A stretch of 64,000 nucleotides of DNA from VBAS01 sp963773465 (GTDB lineage: Bacteria; Bacteroidota; Bacteroidia; Chitinophagales; Chitinophagaceae): contig CAVZBF010000004.1 of assembly GCA_963773465.1 (NCBI GenBank), forward strand, positions 1,178,001-1,242,000. Direction: 5' to 3'. This document shows positions 8,715 through 17,797 of this stretch, one piece after another. Made by a program: the position numbers and the translations under genes. The notes under the pieces are model-generated. The model made no database searches and was not told the DNA's origin. It worked only from the letters and a program-made list of their open reading frames with translations. Every line of letters starts with the position of its first letter. Positions within the stretch are counted from its first letter, which is position 1.

Positions 8715-10835
8715 GTGGCCGGGAAAAATCTACATATTGGTTTAGTTGGAAATCCAAATAGCGGTAAAAGCTCGCTGTTCAATTGCCTTACGGGTTTGAA
8801 TCAGCAAGTAGGCAATTTTCCAGGTGTAACAGTTGAGTTAAAAGTTGGTGAAGCAAAAATCGATAATGATCTGTGGGCAGAATTCTTGGATCTGCCGGGA
8901 ACCTATAGCCTTTACCCGCGACGACATGATGAACAGGTTACATATGATGTATTGATAAATGAAGAGCATAAAGAACACCCGAATATTTTAGTGGTCATTG
9001 TTGATGCATCGAATCTGAAGCGTAATCTTTTATTCGCTTCACAGATCATTGATCTGAAAATTCCGACAGTGGTGGCGCTAACAATGATGGACCTGGCCAG
9101 AAAAAAAGGAGTGGAAATTGATGTGGCCGGTTTGGAAAGAGAACTTGGCGTACCAATAGTTCCTATCAATCCACGAAAGAACAAAGGCATTTCACTATTG
9201 AAAAAAACATTGACGCAGTTGGCGACAACTCTTGCGCCGAATGCAATAAGAAATTTTGTTCCAGATGCATTGTGGGGAAGAGGAACGGTGCAGGCAATTA
9301 AAGAACGCCTGCCACAACTGAGCGATTACAAAGCCTTGCATCTTGCGTTTAATTACAAAGAGCTTACTATAAATCCTTCGGTTAAAAAGATCGTTGAAGA
9401 GTCAATAAAAGATATCCCGTTAAATAAGACATTATCACAAGCTGAAGAAATAACGGACCGCTATGCACGCATTAAAGCAATTATGCAGCAAACGGTGGTG
9501 GAGCCCGATCCGCTGCAAAGAACTTTATTTACTGACAAGCTCGATAATATTCTTCTTCATCGTCGCTGGGGTTATTTGATATTGTTTGCAGTTTTATTTT
9601 TGCTTTTTCAAAGTGTGTTCCTGGTTGCACAATACCCGATGGATTGGATCGAGTTAGGTTTTGCAAAGCTTAGCTCTGTTTTATCGGGATCACTGCCGGA
9701 TGCGTGGTGGAGCGATCTTTTAATAAATGGTGTAGTGGCGGGATTAAGCGGCATACTGGTGTTTGTGCCGCAAATAATGATCTTGTTCGGGTTGATCACT
9801 GTTCTTGAAGATACCGGCTATATGGCCCGCATTAGTTTTCTTTCCGACCGTTTAATGCGCAGCGTTGGTTTGAACGGCAAAAGCGTAATGCCAATGATCA
9901 GCGGATTTGCTTGCGCGGTGCCTGCAATCATGAGTGCAAGAAGTATTGAAAACAGGAAAGAACGATTGCTTACAATTTTAATTACACCATTGATGAGTTG
10001 CTCGGCCAGGTTGCCGGTGTTTACAATCCTGATCGCATTGGTTATCCCCAATAATTATTTGCTGGGATTTTTAAGTATACAGGGCCTCGTAATGATGGGA
10101 CTTTATTTACTTGGATTATTAATGGCGTTGGTAGTTGCTTCTATCGCCAGGTGGTTCATTAAAATAAAAGAGAGAAGTTTTTTTATCCTTGAATTGCCGA
10201 CTTACCGTTCACCGCGTTGGGGAAATGTATTGCAGACAATGGTGAACAAGGCGAAGATCTTTGTTTTTGATGCGGGAAAAGTAATCATGATTATAAGTTT
10301 GATTCTTTGGGGGTTGAGTTCGTTTGGTCCCGGCAACAAAATGAAAGATGTGGCACAGCAATATGAAGCGCAGAAAAAACAACCGGGTGCAAATGAAGAA
10401 GAGATCGACAGGGCGTATTATACGGCCAAGCTTGAAAATTCTTATGCAGGTATTTTAGGAAAGTCGATTGAGCCGGTAATTGAGCCATTAGGCTACGACT
10501 GGAAAATCGGGATCGCATTGATCACTTCATTTGCAGCAAGAGAAGTTTTTGTGGGTACTATGGCTACGCTTTACAGCGTCGGCGAGCAGGATGAAAATAG
10601 TTTGCGGCTGCGGGATAAAATGAAAGCTGCAAAAAAAGAAGACGGAACACCGGTTTATACACTTGCATCCGGTTTATCACTTATGATATTTTATGTATTT
10701 GCCATGCAATGTATGAGTACGCTGGCTGTTGTTAAGAGAGAAACAAAGACCTGGAAGTGGCCGATCATTCAACTTATTTATATGACCGGGCTTGCTTATG
10801 TGATGAGTTTGATCGTTTACCAATTGTTTAAATAA
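8715..10835 (+). CDS. feoB: Ferrous iron transport protein B
   Basis: Inner-membrane Fe2+ importer with an N-terminal GTPase domain. The 706-residue protein shows G1 GNPNSGKS (12-19), the G2 region NFPGVTVELKVG, G3 DLPGTYSL (59-66) and a G4 site that reads TMMD (123-126) rather than NxxD. Then come FeoB-associated helices, a first gate block (GFACAVPAIMSARSIENRKERLL), multiple membrane segments and a second gate-like region near ITSFAAREVFVGTMATLY. The GTG at 8715 fits the family N-terminus (MAGKNLHIGLVGN). FeoA is encoded separately at 17.5 kb instead of adjacent. Confidence 0.95.
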   Translation: MAGKNLHIGLVGNPNSGKSSLFNCLTGLNQQVGNFPGVTVELKVGEAKIDNDLWAEFLDLPGTYSLYPRRHDEQVTYDVLINEEHKEHPNILVVIVDASNLKRNLLFASQIIDLKIPTVVALTMMDLARKKGVEIDVAGLERELGVPIVPINPRKNKGISLLKKTLTQLATTLAPNAIRNFVPDALWGRGTVQAIKERLPQLSDYKALHLAFNYKELTINPSVKKIVEESIKDIPLNKTLSQAEEITDRYARIKAIMQQTVVEPDPLQRTLFTDKLDNILLHRRWGYLILFAVLFLLFQSVFLVAQYPMDWIELGFAKLSSVLSGSLPDAWWSDLLINGVVAGLSGILVFVPQIMILFGLITVLEDTGYMARISFLSDRLMRSVGLNGKSVMPMISGFACAVPAIMSARSIENRKERLLTILITPLMSCSARLPVFTILIALVIPNNYLLGFLSIQGLVMMGLYLLGLLMALVVASIARWFIKIKERSFFILELPTYRSPRWGNVLQTMVNKAKIFVFDAGKVIMIISLILWGLSSFGPGNKMKDVAQQYEAQKKQPGANEEEIDRAYYTAKLENSYAGILGKSIEPVIEPLGYDWKIGIALITSFAAREVFVGTMATLYSVGEQDENSLRLRDKMKAAKKEDGTPVYTLASGLSLMIFYVFAMQCMSTLAVVKRETKTWKWPIIQLIYMTGLAYVMSLIVYQLFK

Positions 10836-10841
10836 TACCTT

Positions 10842-11228
10842 CTATAAATAGAATTTTATTTTTTCTGATTCGGCAGTTTTGATCATTTTTAATTTATTAC
10901 CATGTTTGTTTTTGTTGTAAATAAGTATATTATAAAAATCAGTTGATATGCTATCAAGCGAAGACTGACCTATATGGATAACCTCATTTTTAAGTAAAAA
11001 CGTCTCTAGACAACTTGTATCGCCAAAAAAAGTATATTCATTTAAAAGCGAATCTTTTTTTGATATTAATGAATTTAGATCCTCAATAATACAACTGCAA
11101 CGAATACATGAAATAACAATAGCTTTTGAACATGAAGAGCTTTCAGGAATTTTTGAGAATGAATCAAAGTTATTGTTGTTCCTGTTACAACTTAAAACTA
11201 ACAATATAGATAAACTAATTAATTTCAT
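10842..11228 (-). CDS. Small predicted lipoprotein with CxxC
   Basis: Unrecognised 128-residue protein. The N-terminus MKLISLSILLVLSC is a lipoprotein signal with the lipidated Cys at residue 14. A CIRCSC cluster about 30 residues later and a following helix (IIEDLNSLISKKDSL) recall thioredoxin-like proteins, but the protein is too short for a confident claim. Its start overlaps the end of the upstream propeller-like gene by 14 bp, suggesting translational coupling. AT-rich like its neighbours. Confidence 0.6.
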   Translation of the reverse strand: MKLISLSILLVLSCNRNNNNFDSFSKIPESSSCSKAIVISCIRCSCIIEDLNSLISKKDSLLNEYTFFGDTSCLETFLLKNEVIHIGQSSLDSISTDFYNILIYNKNKHGNKLKMIKTAESEKIKFYL

Positions 11229-12315
11229 AGTAAAACGCTTTATTCAGAGAATCTGATAATAGAATAAATCCCTTTTTGTATTCGTAAGCTAATCGTGGAT
11301 AGACATCCCGTCTAATTGTATCGGCGTTGATTATCCTAAGATTTGAATCAAGCAAAAAATATTTATATTTTGCCTTTTGAAGTATATTTTTATTTGAAAG
11401 TTGTTTTATTATCAATACCCTTTCATTGCTAATCACTTTTAAATAAAGATTCAATTCCGTATTTGAAGAATATTTCCTGACATACGCCAAATTTTCTTCC
11501 TTGCTCCAATCAAAATCGATAAAATTGGAATTAGGATGAAGTCGACCTCTTGACAATATTTTACCTTGCTTGTCTATTCTGAAAATTGAGTCGTTCAAGT
11601 CGTAAGTGAAGTAAATAGACCCTGCTGTATCTGTGTCAAAAATTGTTCCCGTATAATATTTTTTCTTCTTAAAAAATTCTTTTGGATAAAACCCTATTTT
11701 TTGAAAAGTTTTTTTTGCGGGATCGAGAACAATAAGGTTATTTTCTTTATCAAGATAGCCAGTTCTTTCATTTCGCAAGCTTCCGTAATTGAATATCACT
11801 TTTGGAGACTCTTTATCTATTATGGCAAAAAAGCCAATTTCTTTGTAGTAATATGTAGAATCTGCGAAGTGAGGTAATTTAATGATTCTGGTTTTTCCAT
11901 TTTGCCAGTTTAACAATACAAGATTGTTGAGGCTGGGGCGATAAATAAACAAAGTGCTATCCTTTAAAAGAATTATTTTTTTACCTTTCAACGAATCACT
12001 TATATTAATGCCAATTGAATCAATTTTGGACGAACTGCCAAGATTTGTCAAATAAAGCGTTTTTTTATCTTTCGCTAAAAAGGTGTACCAACTTGCTTCT
12101 TTTAAATTGATAATTCCACCTTTAAAATCAAAGTAATTTATTTTCCCGAGGAGAGATTGAATAATGCTTTCTTTATAAACAAAAGAATCTTTTAATTCCA
12201 AGGGGTTATAGAATTGGACGTCTTGCCTTAACTTTCTTTTATCGTTTTCGCAAGTAGAGGCAAAAATTGTTGAACAAACAATAAGCCCAACAGCTAAATG
12301 ATTAGACTGTTTCAT
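11215..12315 (-). CDS. Predicted exported beta-propeller-like protein (DUF4221-like)
   Basis: A 366-residue protein with an N-terminal export signal (MKQSNHLAVGLIVCSTIFAS) and a Cys right after it that could be lipidated. The body consists of alternating short beta-rich stretches (LFIYRPSLNNLVLLNWQNGKTRIIKLP, GSIYFTYDLNDSIFRIDKQGKIL) as in six-bladed propellers and DUF4221 proteins of Bacteroidota. Function unknown. It overlaps the small lipoprotein gene 3' of it, so the two form a unit. Codon use is strongly AT-rich relative to feoB and the M20 gene on either side. Confidence 0.6.
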   Translation of the reverse strand: MKQSNHLAVGLIVCSTIFASTCENDKRKLRQDVQFYNPLELKDSFVYKESIIQSLLGKINYFDFKGGIINLKEASWYTFLAKDKKTLYLTNLGSSSKIDSIGINISDSLKGKKIILLKDSTLFIYRPSLNNLVLLNWQNGKTRIIKLPHFADSTYYYKEIGFFAIIDKESPKVIFNYGSLRNERTGYLDKENNLIVLDPAKKTFQKIGFYPKEFFKKKKYYTGTIFDTDTAGSIYFTYDLNDSIFRIDKQGKILSRGRLHPNSNFIDFDWSKEENLAYVRKYSSNTELNLYLKVISNERVLIIKQLSNKNILQKAKYKYFLLDSNLRIINADTIRRDVYPRLAYEYKKGFILLSDSLNKAFYYEIN

Positions 12316-12359
12316 GATTTATTATCTTACACATTCAAGAAAAATCTCCATCTTAAGAT

Positions 12360-12399
12360 AAAAAGTAAGAAGCCGCACGGCTACTTACTTTTTATTTTT
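12360..12399. terminator. Bidirectional intrinsic terminator
   Basis: Stem arms AAAAAGTAAG and CTTACTTTTT flank an inner AGCCG/CGGCT pairing with a short CAC loop and T-rich tails on both strands. It sits directly downstream of the 12420-12872 lipoprotein gene on the minus strand, upstream of the propeller-like gene. Confidence 0.75.
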
Positions 12400-12419
12400 G
12401 CCAACATAAAATTTATTTT

Positions 12420-12872
12420 CTATTGTTCATCACAAGGATGTTTCATCCGGTTAATAAATGCAAATAAAACGTTTGATGTATCAGTAATTAATAAATTTTT
12501 ATCTTTAAATATAACAAACCCCTGATTGTCGGTAAATATTGCTTTGGGATTATAATATATAATAGAATCAACTACTGCTGGATAATTTATAAGTTCAGGG
12601 AATACATCTTGCCAGTTTTCGTTTATAAAAAACCAAGCGAGGCTATCGTGTTCAACGTATGTTCTCAATCCGCCGTTTGGAATATATGTTTCCACTTTTC
12701 TGTCAGCACAGTTTTTACCTGGATCACAACATCGGAGTGTTGTGCCAAATATGGAGCCGTATACCAAACCTTTATATTTCGCATTTTCCTGGTGCCAAGA
12801 AACTTCTTCTGGGCCACACCCGAAGGAAAGTACGATGCTAATAATCAATAAGCAAAAAATGATTTTTTTCAT
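12420..12872 (-). CDS. Predicted lipoprotein, unknown function
   Basis: About 150 residues. The start at 12872 (MKKIIFCLLIISIVLSFGCGPEE) gives a clean lipoprotein signal with lipobox SFGC; a longer reading from 12923 would bury it. The mature part contains an unusual TTLRCCDPGKNC cysteine cluster and a C-terminal region ending in MKHPCDEQ. I recognise no family. It is followed by a good terminator (12360-12399), so it is probably its own unit within the AT-rich island. Confidence 0.6.
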   Translation of the reverse strand: MKKIIFCLLIISIVLSFGCGPEEVSWHQENAKYKGLVYGSIFGTTLRCCDPGKNCADRKVETYIPNGGLRTYVEHDSLAWFFINENWQDVFPELINYPAVVDSIIYYNPKAIFTDNQGFVIFKDKNLLITDTSNVLFAFINRMKHPCDEQ

Positions 12873-13079
12873 AACCATTAATTTACAAAGTGAAAAATCT
12901 CGTCTTGAGTGTTTAAAAAACACAGGGCGTACAGTGTTATTCCCTCACGGATCGCTCCGATCCTGAGTCTTATTTACTAATGGTAAGAGTCCCTAAAAAT
13001 TGAGTACTAATGAGCGTCCTTGTGTAAGATATGCCAAAGATAATGACATATTCGTCATTGGCAAATTTTTTTCTCGTGC

Positions 13080-13087
13080 TAACCTTG
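13080..13087 (+). promoter_or_regulatory. Candidate -7 element of the XRE regulator gene
   Basis: TAACCTTG lies 10 bp before the ATG at 13098, with TTGG about 20 bp upstream as a possible -33. An imperfect palindrome (GCCA...ATGAC and GTCATTGGC, about 13033-13062) overlaps the -33 region and could bind the regulator itself. Confidence 0.35.
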
Positions 13088-13097
13088 CCCAAGTTTA

Positions 13098-13325
13098 ATG
13101 GGTCAAATTAAAAATAAATCTCTTCTTAAAAAGACTGCGGCGGTACTTAAAGAACTTCGCGTAGTTCATAATTTGACGCAGGAAGACGTTTACAATGATA
13201 CTTCAATTCATGTTGGTCGTATTGAAGCTCATAAGGTTAATCTGAGTATAAGTACATTATCCGCACTTTGTAATTATTATGATATTTCGGTTTCTGATTT
13301 TTTTAAAAGAGTAGAAAGCATTTAG
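13098..13325 (+). CDS. XRE-family helix-turn-helix regulator
   Basis: A 75-residue DNA-binding protein consisting almost entirely of a Cro/C1-type HTH. The LKELRVVHNLTQEDVYNDTSIHVGRIEAHKVNLSISTL stretch contains the recognition helix, and the end LCNYYDISVSDFFKRV is typical of the fifth helix. No extra sensing domain. It is the only regulator in the AT-rich island 10.8-13.3 kb; its targets are unknown. Confidence 0.85.
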   Translation: MGQIKNKSLLKKTAAVLKELRVVHNLTQEDVYNDTSIHVGRIEAHKVNLSISTLSALCNYYDISVSDFFKRVESI

Positions 13326-13328
13326 CCG

Positions 13329-14225
13329 CTATTTTTTAACGGGCTCCCATTTATCTTTCTTTTCAAAATATCTCCACAGTATCAAAGAAATTTTTCTGGC
13401 TATTGTCCATGCTTCATTTGCATGCGTCCATTGCGTGTCCTTGTTATTTTTTGTGAAAATGCAAAAGATATATGGATTGTGCGGGGCATTCACCAATAAC
13501 ACTTCACTCCGGCTTGCATTTACACATCCATTTTTGCTGAACACTTCGATATATGGCGGTATTTGAGAGATCGCTTCATTCAGATCCCAATAATTTCTTC
13601 CAAGACTTCTCATCATACGATCGCAAGCAGGAGCGGAAAAAATTTCATTGCGATAAATTTTTTCAAAAATAATTCCCATCTCTTTTGGTGTGGTTTGACC
13701 CCATCCATATTGTGTCCTGTTGCCTTCTCTTCCGGGTGTTCTTGAATTTACTCTTGTAAAAACAAGCCCGAGGCTATCAAGTATCTCATTTATTCTTGTT
13801 CCTTTTCCTGCGAGGCTTTGTAACCATAAGCTTGCTGTATTGTCACTTGTGGTTAACATCAGCATCATTACTTTTTTCAGCAGAATTTTTTCATCATTCT
13901 TAAATGAACCCAGAATATCTACACCTTCATAAAGCAAAGAGTCTTTATAAACCAATGCCGAATCATAAGCTAACTCACCTCTTTGAATTTTATCCATTAT
14001 TCCGATAAGGATCGGAACTTTTACAATACTTGCTGTAGGGAAAATTGTATCTGCATTGAAAGAAACAGTTTTACCGGTCCGAAGATTTTTTATATAAATA
14101 CCGATATCACCATTAAACCCTTTTACTGTCTCCTCAACTTTTGCCTGTAGTTTTTTATCAATCTTTTGCGCAAATAAAAATATGGCACAATGCAAACAAA
14201 GAGTAATAAACACAAGTGTTCTCAT
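13329..14225 (-). CDS. Exported class A beta-lactamase-like serine hydrolase
   Basis: A 298-residue protein with a signal peptide (MRTLVFITLCLHCAIFLFAQ). Active-site motifs of the penicillin-recognising fold are visible: SIVK in FPTASIVKVPI, SDN in MLTTSDNTASLWL, and SKNG standing in for the KTG box near residue 230. The REGNRTQYGWGQTTPKEMG block fills the omega-loop region. It may hydrolyse beta-lactams or another peptide-like ester or amide; the K(T/S)G change makes true lactamase activity uncertain. It sits 7 bp downstream of the M20 hydrolase gene, likely in one operon. Confidence 0.85.
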   Translation of the reverse strand: MRTLVFITLCLHCAIFLFAQKIDKKLQAKVEETVKGFNGDIGIYIKNLRTGKTVSFNADTIFPTASIVKVPILIGIMDKIQRGELAYDSALVYKDSLLYEGVDILGSFKNDEKILLKKVMMLMLTTSDNTASLWLQSLAGKGTRINEILDSLGLVFTRVNSRTPGREGNRTQYGWGQTTPKEMGIIFEKIYRNEIFSAPACDRMMRSLGRNYWDLNEAISQIPPYIEVFSKNGCVNASRSEVLLVNAPHNPYIFCIFTKNNKDTQWTHANEAWTIARKISLILWRYFEKKDKWEPVKK

Positions 14226-14232
14226 ATGAAAT

Positions 14233-15576
14233 TTAAAATGGCTTCTTGTTTTGCGGAGATTGATTACTCGTCGATGGCATATTCATATAATCAAAAACAA
14301 GATTGCAAAAAGCTTTGATGCCGGTTTTCATCCCGCTTTCATCGATCCAAAAATCCGGAGTGTGATGCGGAAAAACTTTTGTTGGATCAACACCAATTTG
14401 TTTGCCTCCAATGAAAAAGAATATCGACGGCACTTTCTCGGCGAAATAGGAAAAATCTTCTGCACCAGTTACAGCAGGAACTTCAATCACGTTTTCGCTA
14501 CCGGCTGCTTTTGCGAAACTTGGCAACATTTGTTTTGTTAATGCAGGATCATTATAAGTAACAAGAGTTTTTGTATCGATGGTAGTTTCTGCAGAGGCGC
14601 CTGATGCTTCTGCAATTTTAGAAGCGGTAAGTTTTATTTTATCATGAATGATCCTTTGCGTTACGGTATCCAATGTTCTTATCGTACCCGTCATTGTAAT
14701 TTCTTCGGGAATAATATTCGATCTTACGCCGCCATTGATTGTGCTTACTGTTACAACTGCCGGGTTTTTTGTCAGATCAACCTGCCTGCTTACTATTGTT
14801 TGAAGCCCATTAATGATCTGTGCTGATACTGCAACCGGATCGATACCCGCCCAGGGTTGCGAGCCATGTGTTTGTTTTCCTTTTACTTTAATAGTAAACC
14901 AATCTGATGCTGCCATGATCCCACCGCTTCTGTATGTTATTTTTCCGACGTCTGTTTGCGAACTAATATGCAACCCGAACATTACATCCACTTTTGGGTT
15001 TTCAAGAGCACCTTCTTTGATCATTAGCGGTGCGCCGCCTTCCTCACCTTCTGGCGGACCTTCCTCCGCTGGTTGAAAAACAAACTTTACTGTTCCTTTC
15101 AATTCATTTTTCATTCCGGCCAGGATTTCAGCAACACTCATTAAGATCGCAACATGTGTATCGTGTCCGCAGGCATGCATTACGCCAACTTCTTTTCCAT
15201 TGTATGTTGATTTCACTTTTGATGCAAATGGAAGATCAACTCTTTCAACTACCGGCAAGCCATCCATATCAGCTCTAAGAGCAATACATGGCCCCGGTTT
15301 AGCACCCTTAAGAACGCCAACCACGCCGGTTTTTCCAACGCGTTCTTTCACTTCGATTCCGAGAGAACGGAGATGATCGGCAATCAATTTTGCAGTTCTG
15401 TATTCATTGTTTCCTAATTCAGGATGTTGGTGAATATCTCTTCGCCAGGCAATACATTTTTGTTCGATCTTGTCAGCGGCTGCATTTATTTTATCATTAA
15501 TATCAGTATTTGATTTTTTTTGAGCGTCAAGAGAAAGAAATGATGATGCCAGCAGCATTAAAAAGAATAGCTTCAT
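14233..15576 (-). CDS. Exported M20-family amidohydrolase
   Basis: A 447-residue metal-dependent hydrolase of the IAA-amino-acid/hippurate hydrolase group. A signal peptide (MKLFFLMLLASSFLSLDAQ) precedes WRRDIHQHPELGNNEYRTA. Metal-site motifs are RADMDGLP, HACGHDTHVA, QPAEEGPPEG, GLHIS and VTGAEDFSYF near the C-terminus, followed by HHTPDFWIDE. The dimerisation-domain His is in GKQTHGSQPW. It probably removes an acyl or amino-acid group from amide conjugates in the periplasm. Confidence 0.92.
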   Translation of the reverse strand: MKLFFLMLLASSFLSLDAQKKSNTDINDKINAAADKIEQKCIAWRRDIHQHPELGNNEYRTAKLIADHLRSLGIEVKERVGKTGVVGVLKGAKPGPCIALRADMDGLPVVERVDLPFASKVKSTYNGKEVGVMHACGHDTHVAILMSVAEILAGMKNELKGTVKFVFQPAEEGPPEGEEGGAPLMIKEGALENPKVDVMFGLHISSQTDVGKITYRSGGIMAASDWFTIKVKGKQTHGSQPWAGIDPVAVSAQIINGLQTIVSRQVDLTKNPAVVTVSTINGGVRSNIIPEEITMTGTIRTLDTVTQRIIHDKIKLTASKIAEASGASAETTIDTKTLVTYNDPALTKQMLPSFAKAAGSENVIEVPAVTGAEDFSYFAEKVPSIFFFIGGKQIGVDPTKVFPHHTPDFWIDESGMKTGIKAFCNLVFDYMNMPSTSNQSPQNKKPF

Positions 15577-15662
15577 GAACTAAAATTTCATGAATTTACC
15601 GGAAATAATTTTTCATTTGACCATATCGGCCGCTTGATTTATTTTTTTATTTTTAATTAACC

Positions 15663-16921
15663 ATGCTGCTTCGCCACATTCCATTCTTAAAAGCCGTGTT
15701 TATTCATAGTCTGACTGCATTTGGCGGCCCGCAGGCACATATCGGAATGATGCTGAAAACTTTTGTGCATCGCAGGCCATATGTTACGCAACAGGAATTA
15801 ATGGAATACACTGCCTTTTGTCAATTGCTACCGGGAGCATCTTCTACACAAACACTTACTTTAATTGGCTATAAAAGAGGCGGTGTGGTGCTCGCAGTTC
15901 TTACGCTTATTATTTGGATCCTGCCGGCAAGTATTTTGATGGGGGCTCTTTCTTTCTTATTGCATTATATAGATAAAAAAGCGCTGCATATAGATATTTT
16001 TAAATTTATTCCTCCAATGGCAGTGGGGTTTCTTGTTTATGCTACTGTAATGGCATTTGGTATCTCTATAAAAAATACTGTTACATGGATCATAATGGGA
16101 GTATGCGCTGTGGCCACTTTTATGTTATTCAAACAACCCTGGATTTTTCCATTGCTCATAGTTTTAGGGGGCGTAACTACCAATTTAAGCCGTAAGCGTA
16201 TACCGCAAACAGAACAAAAGCCAAGAAAGATCAAATGGTGGAATTTCTGGCTGTTTGGAATCATTTTTATAACTGCAGGTTTTTTTAGTGAGATCGCAAG
16301 AAAAAATGATTGGCCTAATCGTGCTCCAATAAATCTTTTTGAAAATACTTATCGGATGGGTAGCCTTGTTTTTGGTGGAGGACAAGTGTTAATGCCGATG
16401 ATGTATGAACAATTTTCAGTTCGTCCCGATGCAATATTGATGAAAGATTCATCCGCAGTATAAGAATCGATAAAGATGATATGTACACCGGTATGGGAAT
16501 AGTAAGAGCGTTACCCGGTCCGGTATTTTCCATTGCTTCTTTCACTGGAGGAATGGCATTAAAAGATTATGGAAATACCCAGGAAGAAAGAACATTTATG
16601 CAGCTACTAGGTTGCATAATTGGAACAGTTGCAATTTTTTTACCGAGTGCCCTTCTTGTTTTATTCTTTTTTCCCATCTGGCATAATTTAAGAAAATACG
16701 CGGCGGTTTACAGGTCTTTAGAAGGTATTAATGCTGTTGTTGTTGGAATAATGATCGCTTCTACTTTTTATTTGATGAAGGATATTTCCTTATTGGATGT
16801 AAGATTGGGAAGCCTGATCAATGCAATTGTAATTGCCGGAACTTTTACTTTGTTACAATACACCAGGATACCTCCACCATTTATTGTAATTGCCTGCTTA
16901 ATTCTTGGTTCTGTTTTCTAA
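15663..16921 (+). CDS. chrA: Chromate transporter (ChrA/CHR family), one frameshift
   Basis: An inner-membrane protein of the two-domain CHR family, which exports chromate or related anions. The N-half shows FIHSLTAFGGPQAHIGMM and TAFCQLLPGASSTQTLTLIGY; the C-half shows the family repeat FGGGQVLMPMMYEQF and GIVRALPGPVFSIASFTGGMALKDYG. About ten hydrophobic segments are present. The frame breaks at about 16458-16463: adding one base to GTATAAGA restores ...AV-RIDKDDMYTGMG. The predicted stop at 16463 is therefore probably an error. Its end overlaps the convergent nadD end by 4 bp. Confidence 0.88.
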
Positions 16922-17496
16922 CCTTTTTGTTTGTAAAACTTTCTCGTTTCAATTTCTTCTCTTACTATTTCAGGTACCAGGTAGCGAATAGATTTTCCGG
17001 TTTTTATATTCTCTCTTATTTGTGAAGCGGAGATTTCGATAATCGGTGCATTCAAGATAACAGAGTTCTTACTAAGAGTTTTATTGATTTCGTGCCCCTC
17101 TCTTTTATAGACATAAATTAAATAATTTGAAACGATAGCTTCGAAGTTTTTCCATTTATCGAGATTTTGGTAACTGTCGCTTCCCATTATTATTGAAAAT
17201 GTATGTTCGGGATATTTTTCGGAAAGAAAAGCCAATGTTTGCGTGGTGTATGAGGGTTTTGAAAGATTAAATTCTATATCGGAGCATTTCATCCTATTAT
17301 CATCTTGCGTTGCAAGTCTGACTAAGTGTAGTCTGTCGAACTCGTTTAACAGGGATTTGCTTTCTTTAAACGGATTTTGCGGAGATACTATAAACCAGAT
17401 CTTTTCAACACTTGTTTCATTCAAAATATGATTGGCAACAATTAGATGACCTATGTGAATGGGATTAAACGAGCCAAAATAGAGTCCAATATTCAT
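16918..17496 (-). CDS. nadD: Nicotinate-nucleotide adenylyltransferase
   Basis: Adenylates nicotinate mononucleotide in NAD biosynthesis. The nucleotidyltransferase signature GSFNPIHIGH is at residues 8-17 and the second motif ISASQIRENI near residue 155. SPQNPFKES and MGSDSYQNLDKW are typical NadD substrate-binding elements. Length 192 is normal. It is 15 bp downstream of feoA on the same strand. Confidence 0.94.
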   Translation of the reverse strand: MNIGLYFGSFNPIHIGHLIVANHILNETSVEKIWFIVSPQNPFKESKSLLNEFDRLHLVRLATQDDNRMKCSDIEFNLSKPSYTTQTLAFLSEKYPEHTFSIIMGSDSYQNLDKWKNFEAIVSNYLIYVYKREGHEINKTLSKNSVILNAPIIEISASQIRENIKTGKSIRYLVPEIVREEIETRKFYKQKG

Positions 17497-17511
17497 TTAA
17501 ATCATTGAATA

Positions 17512-17736
17512 TCAATTAATTAATGTAACATTAATATGTTCTGCCTCATTGAGACGAAGACTAAGAGAATAACCTGAGATCTTCACGGAGATCGGATCAC
17601 CCAGAGGCGCTATCTGCTCAAGATATATTCTTTCCCCAGGCACACATCCCATTTCCATGAGTTTTAAGAAAATATCGGTGCTATCAAATTCTCTTATGAT
17701 TGCCTCCTGACCGGGTTTTAAATCTGATAGTTTCAT
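17512..17736 (-). CDS. feoA: FeoA-domain protein
   Basis: A 74-residue SH3-like cytosolic partner of FeoB. MKLSDLKPGQEAIIREF, LKLMEMGCVPGERIYLEQIAPLGDPISVKISGYSLSLR covers the whole FeoA fold. It is encoded about 6.7 kb from feoB, opposite in strand, and next to nadD. A TAGCTTTG -7-like sequence (17752-17759, minus strand) precedes it. Confidence 0.92.
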   Translation of the reverse strand: MKLSDLKPGQEAIIREFDSTDIFLKLMEMGCVPGERIYLEQIAPLGDPISVKISGYSLSLRLNEAEHINVTLIN

Positions 17737-17751
17737 ATTTGATATTAGTTA

Positions 17752-17759
17752 CAAAGCTA
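17752..17759 (-). promoter_or_regulatory. Candidate -7 element for feoA-nadD
   Basis: Reads TAGCTTTG on the minus strand, matching TAnnTTTG, 16 bp before the feoA ATG. It lies in the 61-bp divergent spacer shared with ybeY. Confidence 0.4.
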
Positions 17760-17797
17760 AATTCACTGAATTACATTTTCTTACGAATTTTGAAATT

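Noticed and set aside
13329..14225. Clinically typical class A beta-lactamase
   Set aside because: SxxK and SDN fit, but the KTG box reads SKNG and the gene sits with an M20 hydrolase; only the broader serine hydrolase class is supported.
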